Below, piece by piece: positions 50,397-62,145 of a stretch of DNA of 64,000 nt. The notes beneath the pieces were generated by a model that was not told where the DNA came from, did not search any database, and saw only the letters and a list, made by a program, of their open reading frames with translations. Positions within the stretch are counted from its first letter, which is position 1, and the number at the start of each line of letters is the position of its first letter. The DNA lies in the NCBI GenBank assembly GCA_944472155.2, contig OX235271.1, positions 65,144,416 through 65,208,415 on the forward strand, read 5' to 3'. Source of the DNA: Trichobilharzia szidati (taxonomy: Eukaryota > Platyhelminthes > Trematoda > Strigeidida > Schistosomatidae). Made by a program: the position numbers and the translations under genes.

Positions 50397-51100
50397 ATCA
50401 GGATATATAAAAAATACAACATTTGCATCGTCATAATCATGACTGTCAAGAAAAACAAACTTTGGAAAGTTCCCTTTTTGACTATCCACTTTCAAGAAGT
50501 TTCCCATCTTCGTTTAGTATTTCAATGTTGCATATTCAAAACGACGGAAATTTTCTTTTGGATATTCTTTCTGTAATCATTTTATAATTATCCTTTTTCA
50601 AATGTAATGAATTATGAAGGAAAACCTTTTTCTGATCGGTCTATACAGTTGACTTTCAGTCGGTAGACCATGAAATCGAAGTATGAAACACCTATTGGAA
50701 TTTAAGGTGACTGGTGATATCACAACCCTTAAATATGACTACAGCAACAATTCGGTCTAAAATTTGTCGTGGACGTATCATCATAAGACTTGATGGCATC
50801 TTCAGCACTGACTCTGCGAAAAATCATGAGGTATATAGTCATAAGTTACATGAATATTTGAATACCTTTCTCCTTTAAGATTTTCAGTAACACTTCGCTT
50901 TCGAATGAAGTCATCAGGTCTGGTGACGTCCACGATCATTTACCGGAGTGCTGCGGGAGTTAAAAGATTGCTATTCGCATCGTGAGTTATAAATCTTCAA
51001 TAGTTTTCCACTTTAGTTTGTATCTGTTGTTAAATTCTGTCGTAATGAATACCAAGGACAAATACTTCATTGTCGTTACGATTTGTTTACTTACTACTTG
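50397..51100. other. 3' flank of the ankyrin gene
   Basis: AT-rich; probably includes the 3' UTR. No gene or repeat recognised before the LTR at 51101. Confidence 0.35.
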
Positions 51101-51453
51101 TGTAACGACCGAAGACAAGGGCCAGACAACAGATCGTCTATTGAGAAAATCAACAGATATTTATAGATTTTATGTACATTATTATTAGCGTTATTGTTAG
51201 CAGAGAAGCAACGTCTTCTGATTGGTTGTTTTCTTGTTGAAAGTTATTCTGTCATCTCTTTGTGGCCGTTTCTTAGAAAGTTAGACCATATATCAGCGAG
51301 TAGTATTTGCAGACGTTGAGTCTGCTGTGATTGGTTGGTGAGTTCCTCAAGGTTAAGCTTTGTTATTGTTTTCTCTCATGACCCTGATTCGGGACGTAAA
51401 CACTGACGTAAATTGTTGTCTACAATTTTGGCTACCGGACAGCTCTCGCCACA
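51101..51453 (-). repeat. Solo LTR, family L, copy F, with CTTG duplication
   Basis: 353 bp on the plus strand from TGTAACGACCGAAGAC to CTCTCGCCACA; flanked by CTTG at 51097-51100 and 51454-51457. Read on the minus strand it has the TATA and AATAGAC-type (degraded AATAAA) signals. Confidence 0.9.
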
Positions 51454-51514
51454 CTTGTAGTATTCACTTCACTGAGTTCGAAAAACAATGTATGGCTTCT
51501 CCCTATTGATTAAA

Positions 51515-51640
51515 GATGCTCGTTACAATTTTCAAAAGATTGATTACTGAACAAAGAATATTCTTTTCGATAACTTCATCAGGTTCTACAGCTACATGTC
51601 TATAATGAAAGAATGATTGTTATTGAAAACAGATTAGTTC
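51515..51640. repeat. Dispersed repeat shared with 8580-8720
   Basis: ATTTTCAAAAGATTGATTAC, ACTGAACAAAGAATATTC and TTTTCGATAACTTCATCAGG blocks in the same order. Unknown family; has a CTGATGA..GAAA phrase on the minus strand. Confidence 0.55.
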
Positions 51641-51899
51641 AGCATCTATAATTTACACAGTTCGACTTGAAATTTCACCAAATTTTCCATTGGGAATCGA
51701 GGTTATTCAGAGGATGTGTTCTGCTTGATACTATAAATGGCGATCAGGGAAGCAAACATAAAGACATGATGCTGTATACCATTAGTTGATTTATATGAGT
51801 AGTTGGACGAGTGTCGAGGAAGTAAATCGCACTGATCAAGGCACTTTACTCAAACTTTCGCTGCCATGTAAGAGATTATGGAGAGTTGTCATCCCAGCT

Positions 51900-52880
51900 G
51901 ATGTCCGTCAGCGATTCCCAGTGTTCCCTTCTATGTATAATTCCTTCATAGACGTACTATTTGACTTAAAACTTCCTAGACTTGATACCAGGGAATAATC
52001 TCGTTGACTTAAAATATGCAGATGATATAGTCCTCCTAGGTGAAGACGCTGAAAGAATGCAGAGTCTTCTGAACACCTTGAGCAGCAATCTTCGAATGTT
52101 TGACACGCAATTCGCTCCCATCAAATTTAAGATGATACTACAGGACTGGAAGACACCAACTCCTAGATTCAAAATAGGGAGTGAACTGGTAGAGCACGTT
52201 GACCGCTTCACTTATTTGGGAAGCTGTATCAGCCCCAACGGGTTGATCGTTGACGAAATCTCAGCACGGATACAGAAGGCTCGATTGGTAGATACCAGTT
52301 TATGCCATCTCTAGCTTAGTAGACTTGATATTCTGCTATCCACCAAAAGGCGTGTGTACTGCTCAGAAGTTCGCTCCGTCCTCCTTTATGGCTATTGGAG
52401 GTGAAAGATATGAAAAGCCTAGCTAGCTGTATCTGATCATAGGTGTCTGTGTTCCATCTCCCGTGTTAAGTGATATAATAGAGTGAGCAGTATTTAGGTT
52501 AGGCCTCAGTGGAGTGCTAGCTAGGTAGGAGGGGAAATCAATCGACCAGGTTGTGAAGTTACATCGTTTGAGATTGTTGGGACATGTGTTGCGCGTGACT
52601 AGCCATCCCCTTCCTCGAAAGGCAATGTTAACTGACATTCGGTTGGGTTGTAAGCGAGCTAGTGGTGGTCAAACCAAAACATGGTCTCATCAGTTAGTGA
52701 AATCCACAACAGTTAGTTTAAGCTGGCCGCGTAGGGAGGTGTAAACTTTCTGGTTGAGGTCCTCAGGATGGTAAGAACCAGTGGTTGAAGACAATTGGTG
52801 ATATGGCTCAAAATCGTTCTCAGTGGCGCAGATGCATTCACTGTCTTCGATCTAACATATCTAAAAGACACTCAACTGTT
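51900..52880 (+). mobile_element. Non-LTR retrotransposon (family N), RT C-terminal half
   Basis: Plus-strand blocks: NNLVDLKYADDIVLLGEDAE (YADD RT box intact), RMQSLLNTLSSNLRMFDTQF, VDRFTYLGSCISPNGL, ISARIQKARL, a VYCSEVRSVLLYGYW-like stretch, LRLLGHVLRVTSHPLPRKA, then a final [14 protein letters not shown]. Stops and shifts occur. It is distinct from the RTE family by its YLGS..HVLR C-terminal region. Confidence 0.8.
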
Positions 52881-53341
52881 TTTCTATGTTACTAATTTCT
52901 CTTCCTCACACTTCTGCTTATTATTGTTTATCCGAATCTCTTTTATCATCCTTAGTGTGTTTCAAAGAGTGTAGCGACCCGAACTGCTGCACTTCTGTGT
53001 TGAAACTGTCAGTCAAGGAGAAGTTGGGTGCTTTCTAGTCAGACCGAAGTGGTCTAAACATCGGATGAGGCAATGAAATGACTGTGATCCTAAAAAGAAA
53101 ACTAGTTAAACTATTTATAAAAATTAAGCCTTTCTTTTTATAAGGTATTCTAAATGTTTTGAAATGAATTCAATACGACTTAACGTGATTATTTTTAGTG
53201 GAGTAAAAGTATCCTTGATCTGTAATACCTAGAGCACAAGCTAAAGTAAACACGAGGAAAGATTTGTTGCTTTCAACTGGGAGGTAGGTACTAGCATCAG
53301 CTACAGAGGATCTATCCAACCTGATGTAAAAACAACACAAA

Positions 53342-53735
53342 CAAGGCTTCCTGCCGATTGCCTCCAACCATCTAATACCAACAATTCACAGTGCACCGTA
53401 ATGGCGAGCCACCTAGCATGGTGGCCACATTGCAAACATGACTGATAGAATTCAGTCTGCACCGACGATAGGACTAGACACATCACACTAGTTACTGACT
53501 AGTGTGCAGTCAAAAATATCCAATACAGTCCTACAGGAGGTCAGTCGCGAGCCTGAATAGCTCAGTGGTAACGTCTCTGACTGCAGCACTGGGTGACGCG
53601 GGTTCGAATCTCAGAAGGGACATCAGTTCCTTCAAGGTTGCAGATACGCCTTGCTGATGAGTGCCAACTAGCACGAAACCTAGGTCCAAGGCTTCCTGCC
53701 GATTGCCTCCAACCACCTAATACCAACAATACCAT
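53342..53735 (+). repeat. Tandem tRNA-like/hammerhead element (family B), unit 345 bp
   Basis: CAAGGCTTCCTGCCGATTGC occurs at 53342 and again at 53687, exactly where the intact hammerhead would cut, so one unit is 345 bp and the element starts at a cleavage position. The unit holds CATGGTGGCC, CAGTCTGCACC, TCCTACAGGAGGTCA, an A box (TAGCTCAGTGGTAACG) and a B box (GGGTTCGAATC). Looks like an Sm-alpha-type or retrozyme-like repeat. Confidence 0.8.
53648..53692 (+). ncRNA. Type-I hammerhead ribozyme, intact core
   Basis: Stem I GCCTTG (53648-53653) pairs with CAAGGC (53687-53692). Core CTGATGA (53654-53660). Stem II GTGC/GCAC with loop CAACTA (53661-53674). GAAA (53675-53678). Very short stem III ACC-TA-GGT, cleavage after C53686 (GTC). 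All conserved core bases are present; the short stem III is like other schistosome and PLE hammerheads. The related sites at 15.4, 21.8 and 22.2 kb are disrupted. Confidence 0.85.
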
Positions 53736-54439
53736 TTCTTTTGCTTTCAACGGAAATCAACTGAGTAGTAACTGGTTGTGTTAAACACTGATTATACAAG
53801 CTTAATTGTTTATTTAGAAGAGCGTGCTACACAAGTATAAACTTTTTTTGTTGTTGTTGCAAAGTGTATAAATTAGAGATAATTCAGTCCTTTAAGTAGT
53901 TATAACTACTTCACTGTATATATCAAGTTCCGTTTAACCGTTTGAGATGACGTTGAGACAATATTGTTTTATTTTTGAACTACAAGGGCTCAGTTTAAGG
54001 ACAAAAATCTACAAGATTTAATATCTAGTTGAACCAAATGAAGTAAGATGCGCTAACTCTGATGGACTATGCAAATTGGATAAAACTTTCATGAAATCAA
54101 ATTTAGAAAGGATAAGCACCTTAGAGAATCCATCCAACTAGAACTCAAAACAAAAACTACAGAAACTCCAGTCATGTCTCTATATTCGCTGTTGTCATGT
54201 TACAAAAAGTGATTTCGACAGAATGAAGATTGTTTGAACTATAAGGAAAACCTTGTAGCATGAATCTCTGCATGTAAAATGAAAATATGATTTCCGGAAT
54301 AAGAATGATGAAGCGTGCTTTCAGTCCATCTGTACGAGATCACAAACAATCACAATGAAACTGTAGTAGTTTAGATTTTAGGGAAACTAATATTAACATA
54401 TGACTACATACATAATGTTCTGTGCATCCGTGATCCGGA

Positions 54440-54650
54440 GAGTGAATCCTCACCAACCTCTTGCGTGGTCCCGATTCCGTTCCCGGCCAGCTCACTACAA
54501 AACTCCACCTAGCTTACTAACTGGCAGTAAGATAGAAAAAGAGTGACGGTCTGTTGTGAGGCTAGCAACTCTACCGCGTAAAAACAACACTACCTTTACT
54601 GAAACTGCGAAGCTGAAGCTTGAAGCCCTATGTTCCATCCATAAGGCAAA
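54440..54650 (+). repeat. tRNA-like SINE (family C), damaged head
   Basis: Body order of the family (CCAGCTCACTACAAAACTCC, GAGGCTAGCAACTCTACC) and the tail GCTTGAAGCCCTATGTTCCA. The promoter boxes are degraded. Confidence 0.55.
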
Positions 54651-54654
54651 ATAA

Positions 54655-56345
54655 TTTAAACACATTAGCATAGCTGTTATCTTCGTTTGTTTTTAAATTG
54701 CGCCCACTCTGGGAGTCGTGGGATGACCACATCTGATCTTTCCATCCCATCCCGGGAATAGCGAACAAAAACCGATACGGAAGCCTTTGGGATAACATTC
54801 GTATCACATATCCAAGTCGCTGGAACCGGTGTTTCCGTATGACATTTAGTGAAACGTGATCTCCACTGTATCCAAATACACACTGCCAGACCTCAGAATT
54901 ATTCACGTGCCGATGCCATTTAAGCAAGCAATTCTAAGGAGATAGCGATCATCAAATACACAGAGTCGCTTTACATCATCAGCTCACAAAAGCGTACAGC
55001 AAGGTAGCGCTCACAGAAGCATTGTAAACCCAATCTGTGACAGCCATGCTTACACTGCGACAGCGCTAAAGGTGGCTCAAATTAGCGTAAGCCATCCTAG
55101 CTTTCATGAAACGGTTGGAAATCTCATCTGTCACACCTCCGCCAGTACTCATACAACTAACCAGATACACGAACTTACCAACAACTTCAAGCGGTTTACC
55201 TGCAAGAGTGAGTGTAGGTACAGGCTCCTGACAATCTTGTAACAGTACTTAGCATTTAGACGACGTAAAGCATATACCATACTTAAAGACACTGATCGTC
55301 AACTGATTAGGTGCGATTTGAGCAGCCTGCATGCTATTGCATAGTAAGACGATATCATATGCATACTCGACGTTGAATAGTCTGTCTCCAAGAAGCAGAT
55401 CTACGGCAACACCACGCACATCCTTCATAACTGACTTCATAATGCCATCGATGGAAAAGTTAAAGAGAAATGCAGATATCGGGCAACCCTGTCTAACCCC
55501 ACTGTTGATTGGGAACAGTGATGATAGTCGGTTGTATGCCCCCACTTTATCTGAGGTATTTCTGTTAAAAAACTTCTCAGGTACACCCCTCCCTAACAGA
55601 CATTTCCAGAGCACAGTTCTATCAAACGAATCGAAGACAGCCCTAATATCAAGAAACACAACGATTGTTTGCATGCAGTACTTGTGACGGTATTCCAACA
55701 ACTGACGAAGAGTGAACACATGATCAATGCACTCACGGTATGAACGAGACCCACTCCGCTCTTCGCGAATCAACTCCTCATGTGTTTTTAACAGCCTAAG
55801 AAGCAAGACAGCAGTCAATATTTTAGACGTAACTAGTAGCAAACTAATACTCCAATGGCTGTCACACGTGTTACGTCGACTATTTTTAAAGATCGGGACG
55901 ATGATGGATTCATTCCACATTGATGGCATATCCTCAATTTCTCATACTTTCCTGAGCCAAACAGTTCAAGCTATAAAGAGAATCTCAACATCTTTAAAAA
56001 GGGCCGGGGCTAAATTGTCTGGGCCGGGTGCCTTATGGAAATTCAACACTTGGAGTTCCTTTAAAACCTCCGCTTCTACGGGTGGGTCGATATTGACCGA
56101 CCAAGGAGCACTGTAACTAGTGACGGTGGATGCTGGCGTTGATGTTCAGCGAGAATGTTTCTCAAAGTTCTCTACCCAACATTCCAGGTGTATTTTCACT
56201 CTGCCTCACAGACAGTCTCGCTGACACCACCATGCTTCTTGTTGACAGTGGCTAGGATGAGCTGGAACAGCTTCCGACTGTTGCCAGATGCACCTACTGA
56301 CTCCATTAACTACTTGAGTTTCATCCTACGACATTTTCCAATACA
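54655..56345 (-). mobile_element. Non-LTR retrotransposon (family N type), RT, dead
   Basis: Minus-strand ORF 55929-55249 covers RT motifs: WNESIIVPIFKN, LLRLLKTHEELIREERSG, TIVVFLDIRAVFDSFDRTVL (motif A), NSGVRQGCPISAFLFNFSID (motif B) and NVEYAYDIVLL (motif C; YADD has become YAYD, which removes a catalytic Asp). Downstream ORF 54927-54628 has KWHRHVNNSEVWQ and KHRFQRLGYVIRM (C-terminal region). Upstream to 56345 is more of the same ORF in broken frames. Confidence 0.8.
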
Positions 56346-56870
56346 ATAATTATGAATTGACTATACAGCCCATCAGATTATTGCCAGTATGACACCCATC
56401 ACAGTACACAATTAGACTGCGTCAACGCATCAACAACAGATCACAATGTTGAATCCAATCATACGTAATATCTTAAAGATAATGAGTTTTAAATAATATA
56501 ATCAATACTTCTTAAAAAGCACAAAAATAAACACAAATATACTAGGCAGAAGAAAAGAAAAAGAGTTAGACTGTTGATACATTAAACTTTGAACTTTATC
56601 AATAATATGTGTGTGACCTGTATGTAACAAACACTAAACAAGGTCACGGTAATACTTTAATCCAGAAATGCATTAGAACATATGAACAGAAAATACAAAC
56701 AAACAAAGAAAGAAATAAACACAGAGTAAGTTTAAATTTTGAATGGTAAAACATCTTCAAAAATTTTAAAAAAGAAAACTGTTAAAAGTTAAAGCAAAAT
56801 AATGTTAAAATACACAGAGACTACTGACTACACTTGTTAAAAAGTAATAGGAGTAGTAAGTATATCACAG

Positions 56871-57010
56871 TGTTATTTGATGAAAAGCTTCTTAATTATT
56901 ACAAGTATATTTGTCGGATAACAGGAATGCAGACAGTTAATATACAGGGTTCGAATACGTCATCGTTATCATCAGCATCTGAGGTGATATCTGGTCATAT
57001 TGTTTTTTCT
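56871..57010 (+). CDS. Possible exon of an unknown downstream gene
   Basis: Acceptor TATATCACAG, donor GTATGTAAGT, 140 nt, one open frame (VLFDEKLLNYYKYICRITG, NIQGSNTSSLSSASEVISG). Ends in phase 0, which fits the candidate at 61174. No homology recognised; may be chance. Confidence 0.3.
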
Positions 57011-57554
57011 GTATGTAAGTTAAAAAGACAAAATGCAAAAAAAGTGAGATTAGGGCAGCAAAACGAAAAATAGTGTGATATCCAATTCACTAGCCGACAA
57101 GCTGACAATAGATAATCTGCCTGTTCTATCCAATAAAGTAGGGAGTCGGCACATTGGCTTGAACACTCGAATTTCAGTCAGAGAGTCCTAGGTTCGAATC
57201 CCACTTCACAGACTGCAGGCTGAACAACTAGACAATTATCATCATCATCACCTCTCATACAGTATGTGTAGATCATAGCTTGGGATAAGAAAGACCTGTT
57301 CCTGGGTAAATGAGTTCAAACAAAAAATAGTCTCTATTTCCCCAAGTGATATACTTCCGTAAGAATTATTTAGCTAACTTACAACATATAAACGATATAG
57401 GCTTGGAGACACCACACAAGATGCAAAGTTTTCAATACTAATTAAAATGACAACCCTATGAAAATTTGAAATGTGTTTCTCACTTCGAATTGACCGTTTC
57501 AACACTTCATGATCTTAATACTTACAAAATTTCTACACGGGAGCAAACAGACTA

Positions 57555-57840
57555 CAAGTTTAACCAGCCAGAGAACCACTGAAAACCAGGGATTACTGAA
57601 CTACCACTTTGTCCTAGTTTTGAACTGCTCAACAATATGCTGCCATGACTCTGCTGAGGGTCGAACCGACGACCTACACGGTACGCATGCAGAGCTATGG
57701 ATGAGTACAGTTGAAGAGTTCGAAATTGGGACAAAGCAGCAATCCAGTACTCCCTGGTTTTTAATGGTTCTTCAACTGAAATCACTTTGTGAAGAAACTT
57801 ATAATCAATCAAATCCCTGCAAACCAACACTTGATATCAA
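57555..57840. repeat. Hammerhead-SINE foldback (family A)
   Basis: 57555-57645 (minus half) and 57700-57840 (plus half) are inverted SINE halves: ACCACTGAAAACCAGGGA..ACTGAAC against its inverse; the plus half has GTTGAAGAGTTCGAAATTGG and CCAGTACTCCCTGG. Ends AATCCCTGCAAACCAACACTT. Confidence 0.6.
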
Positions 57841-57894
57841 AGAGATTAGTTGGTTTCTACTAATTTGAGTTTTTTATTTTACTGATGAGATATC

Positions 57895-58890
57895 TGGATT
57901 GACTGACTGACTGACTGGTTTCAAAGTAGAACTTTGCACAGATGTACAGCTATTCGAGCTGCCATTCTCCCTCATTGTAGCACACAAAGCAAGAGAAGAG
58001 AGTAAAGAGGAATTCAAAAGAGAGAGATAATAAACAGAAATATGGGTCAATAAGAATAGTAAAATGGAAGAACAATAGAATTTTATTGGATATTATAAAT
58101 CGCTAAGAGTGAATGAATTTGCACCATTGAGAACGGTTTCGCCCATATCACCAATTGTCACCAGCCTTCATTGGTTTTTAACATCCCGTGGACCCCAAGT
58201 TTAAACCTCCCAACATGGCTGGCTAGCTTAAACTAAGTGTTGTGGATTTCATTGATTGAAGAAGCCATGTTCTGGTTTGACCACCACTTCCTCTTTTACA
58301 GCCCAACCGAATGTCAGCTAACATTGCCTTTCGAGGAAGGCGATGTCTAGTCACGCACAACACATGTCCCAACCATCTCAAACGATGTAACTTCACAACC
58401 TCGTTGGTTGATTTCCCCTGCTACCTAACTAGCACTCCACTGAGGCCTAACCTAAATATTGCTCACCCTATTACATCACTTAACACGGGAGATGGAACAC
58501 AGACACCTATGATCAGATACAGCTAGCCAGACTTTTCATATCATCCACCTCCAATAGCCATAAAGGAGGACCGACAGAACTGCTAAGCAGTACACTCGCC
58601 CTTTGGTCGATAGCCGGACGGCGTAAACTGGTATCTGCCAAACGAGCCTTCTGTATCCACGCTGAGATTTCCTCAGCGATCAACGTGCTGGGCTGGATGA
58701 TGTGACTTCTCAAATAAGTGAAGTGGGTGTGTTGACCACTGACGACGTGCTGACGAAATCTCAGCACAGATAAAGAAGGCTTGTTTGGCGTACGCCAACT
58801 TCCGCCATCTCTGGCGTCGACGTGATATCCGGCTGTCGATTAAAGGACTGCTATCCAGAGTGCTACGAACTAGTGTGCTCTTGCATGTTA
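57895..58890 (-). mobile_element. Non-LTR retrotransposon (family N), 3' part
   Basis: The minus strand follows 52200-52880: HFTYLRSHIIQPSTLIAEEI (YLGS changed to YLRS), SARIQKARLADTS, LRLLG..VLCVTRHRLPRKAM-like (58320-58360) and a DMG..RSQWC end, then a 3' UTR shared with 31320-31700. Confidence 0.75.
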
Positions 58891-59454
58891 TACTGTTGAA
58901 AAATATAACAGTTGAAAAGAGAGGAGCTTAAGAAGGTATTGTGTATTTAACATATAAATTCAAGGTAATAGAATTAATTGAGCTTTACGTTTTTGATCAG
59001 TACACATAATTACCATCACAAATGAAGAGATGAAATTCTTGTTTCGACATGCTCTGTGCGATATACCCTGGCACACGACAAACCTACTTGGTTTATTTAG
59101 ATAAAGCTTACGACTGAAAGACAGAACACAAGTTGTCAATTAAACAGTTTTGTCTACCAGGTATGATTTCGGAACACTAAACACAAATAAATAAACTTAT
59201 TGATTTTTCTTTATATCTGTATATTAAACAGAAAGATGTTTTTCATGGGTTGTTGTAAAAGCGATATGAAAATTGCATAGCACTCTGACTGCAATAAGCA
59301 AGTAGTTTACCACTTGTTTGAATCTTATCAATAATCAGAATGATCTACAGTAGTTGAGATTCAAATTTTGTTTGTCGTTAGATAACCAGTAAGTGACGAG
59401 AAGTGTTATTCATTCCACATGAGGATTAATTACATACTTAAACGTGTGAAAATG

Positions 59455-60010
59455 ATACAGTTATTATAGGCGAAGATGCTGACACAATTCAGAGTCTTCT
59501 GAACACAGTATACAGAAGTCTGAGTATTTTCGACGTCCTCTTCGCCCATATCAAATGAAAGGCAATTCTATACGACCAGCCCACACTGACTTCCAGCTTA
59601 AAGACAGGGAGTGAACTTATTGAATACAACAGCCCTGATGGCCTGATCACTGACGAAATCTTAGTGCAGAAACAAAATGTTTGTTTGGTAGTTTCTTAAC
59701 GGCATCATTTTTGGCACCGACACAGTATCTGCAGTTACCTGTCAGAGGGTGTTTAAAACTCTATTGATTGAGGACATGTCATACATGGAGAGCTAATGTC
59801 TTCCTCGACAAGCAATGTTAGCTGAAGTAGAATTAAGTTGAAAAAGAGTTAAGAAAAGTCAGACCGAAAATGGTACTAAATCATAAAGTCATTAGCCGTT
59901 GGCCTAAGCCACTTAGGATCCCCAGAATGTCAAGAATTAATGGTGGGAAATTGTTTGTGACATGGCTCTAAACTCTTTACTACAACGTTCCATACATATA
60001 CTTTTTCATC
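59455..60010 (+). mobile_element. Non-LTR retrotransposon (family N), old fragment
   Basis: Plus-strand blocks GEDADTIQSLLNTVYRSLSI, GSELIEYNSPDGLITDEIL and a CHTWRANVFLDKQC-like region match 52040-52640 in order, with many stops. Confidence 0.6.
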
Positions 60011-60199
60011 TGCCCCACTCACAAATTCTGAACGATTTAACCAGTATTCACTTCATTATGAAGTTAGAGCTGAACATGTTGCTTATAAGGATAACGAGGA
60101 CTTCAAAATTAAACCACTCAGGTGAGAGAATATAACACATCTGTGTGCATCTTCATATAATGTAGCCTTATTGCACTTCTCTTCCTATTTTTCTCCATT

Positions 60200-60395
60200 C
60201 CTTTGCGTTCCAAGTGGAATATAGGGCTTCAGGCTTTGAAGTTTCATTAGCGGTGGTGTTATATTTACGGGATAAGGTTGTTAGTCGCACGCCCAGCCTT
60301 CCCTCTTTACCGGACTTATTATCGGCCAGTAATCGAACCCGGACCTCTCACCTGGTTGGCAAGCATTTTGCCAATACACTATCGATGCACACTTC
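60200..60395 (-). repeat. tRNA-like SINE (family C)
   Basis: The minus strand ends with GAAGCCCTATATTCCACTTG (60210-60235); the head region at 60320-60395 keeps GGGTTCGATTAC and a weak A box. Confidence 0.65.
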
Positions 60396-60814
60396 TCTGG
60401 ATACTTTTTTCAAAAAATATGACGAATTGAACTGACATACTTGTTTACCGAATTCTTATCTTATAAGTCAAGCATCCACTGACGTTACTACGTATGCAGT
60501 TGTGAGAATCAGGTTGTCTTTTAGCTTTCTTCCGGGCACAAGTCACAACATGACAGTAGTTTTTGATTACACTAGATTAACTGCCACATTATGCTGAAAA
60601 TGGTGATCAAAATACAATTGACAGTTTTGTCTCAATATCGATACTAGCTTGGAAAATACTTCAATCACATTTCGTTTATTCACAGAGAATGCAACAATAG
60701 ACGCTTATCCTAAGTTTGACCCTTATCATGGGTTAACTATCACAGGATGACGTATATTGGGCATTTTTATATTTTTTTATCTTAAGACACCTCAAAGAAA
60801 GGTGGATACATTCC

Positions 60815-61075
60815 ACTATTAGTATTATTATTCCCTTGATTTCTGAATGGAACATAGGGTTCCAAGAGAACATTTCCATTTCAACCTGTATTATGTAGTC
60901 CTCTTCAGCTGCTTGCACGATTACCCATAAACTTTCATTCACTCTTCACACAAACTCCTCTGTGTCACGCTTGGATGTCCAATTTGTCGTGTGCCATTCG
61001 GGTTCCACTCTGGAGCCTGACTCATTATGCCACTCATAACAGTTTCCTCAGAATGTGACCCACTAATATATTTGA
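60815..61075 (-). mobile_element. RTE-like 3' fragment, diverged
   Basis: Tail block at 60850-60870 (AACATAGGGTTCCAAGAGAA), then GCCATTCGGGTTCCACTCTG near 60995 and CTCAGAATGTGACCCA, matching the order of the 29-kb copy. Confidence 0.6.
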
Positions 61076-61173
61076 ACCCAACACTTTTAGGCATGATATG
61101 ATTGATTAGTATATGTGGACAATTTCAGACCTAAGTAGACTATACTAATAAATTAAAATGCTTTGTTTCACAG

Positions 61174-61338
61174 CTTGACAATGGAAATGGAGTAATTCAA
61201 GTGGAAGTAATTAGTAGGGAAAGAGACGAAAGAAAAACCACACAAGAGACTTTAAAATTTGCTTTTCAACATCAGGTCATATCCTATGTTATAAATTATT
61301 TACGACAGAAAAATACAATAGATATATACATGCTTTAA
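61174..61338 (+). CDS. Possible last exon of an unknown gene
   Basis: Acceptor TTTGTTTCACAG, then 54 open codons to TAA (61336-61338): LDNGNGVIQVEVISRERDE, RKTTQETLKFAFQHQ. A CAG/GTCATA donor at 61275 is a possible earlier end. Phase 0 fits the candidate at 56871-57010. A 12-bp perfect hairpin (TATACATGCT arms) overlaps the stop. No homology recognised. Confidence 0.3.
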   Translation, partial: LDNGNGVIQVEVISRERDERKTTQETLKFAFQHQVISYVINYLRQKNTIDIYML

Positions 61339-61364
61339 TAGCATGTATATATGTATTGTAAAGG

Positions 61365-62020
61365 AGGAAAGAAACAACCTCCTTTACCTACCTGGGAAGC
61401 ATCGTTTCAACTACAGGCGGAACTGAAGAGGATATCAAAGCAAGAATCGGAAAAGCAAGACAAGCTTTCACTACTCTCAAGTCCGTGTGGAGGTCAACAG
61501 CACTCAGCATCAAAAATAAGATCCGGATTTTCAACTCCAATATGAAGTCAGTGCTAATTTACGGATCAGAGACTTGCACCGCGTGTGATAAAGAGCATCT
61601 CAAACAAACTACAGACCTTCATTAACAGTTGTCTTAGCTCAGTAATACTCAAGATCAGATGGCTGGTCGGAAAAGATCAGCGACAGAGATATCTGGCAAT
61701 GAGCGAACCAACCAGGAACCGATTGTGAAACATATAGGCAGGAAGAAATGGAGATGGATTGGCTGGCCATACTGTGAGGAAACCATCAAGTGACATCACT
61801 AGACAAGCCATTGCTCGAGTGGAACCCAAAAGGGAAGCGGCAAGTTGGTCGTCAGAGCAAAGGTGACTTGGAGGAGGTCATGTGAGGAGGAGATGAAAGC
61901 ATGTGGGCAGACTTGGAGCCAGGTGAAAACTTTAGCAGAGAACCGAACGGAATGGAGACGTGCAGCTGAAGCCCTATGTTCCTCTAGGAATTAAAGGAAG
62001 CAGTAATAATAATAATGCTT
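61365..62020 (+). mobile_element. RTE-like fragment with long RT C-terminus
   Basis: Plus strand: [55 protein letters not shown], then NEPTRNRL-, VEPKREAASWSS- and EALCSSRN blocks in shifted frames, ending in an AAT-rich tail (62005-62018). Confidence 0.8.
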
Positions 62021-62060
62021 TAATAATTCAAAAATTATACCATAAAAAAACGATGCATAC

Positions 62061-62145
62061 CTTGATGTTGGGGTGATGCTGCAGGTGTAATACAACTTTC
62101 ACTGCTAACTGATGAATGTTTTGATGCTTTTCGATCTAAAAGTTT
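62061..62145 (-). CDS. Exon of an unknown minus-strand gene
   Basis: 85 nt. On the minus strand a pyrimidine-rich tract ends TTCTTAAATTCTAG, then AAACTTTTAG.. codes KLLDRKASKHSSVSSESCI, TPAASPQHQ, then donor GTATGC. Only this frame is open. Ser-rich, probably linker. Partner exons would lie above 62150 or beyond the window; none was found with confidence. Confidence 0.45.
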
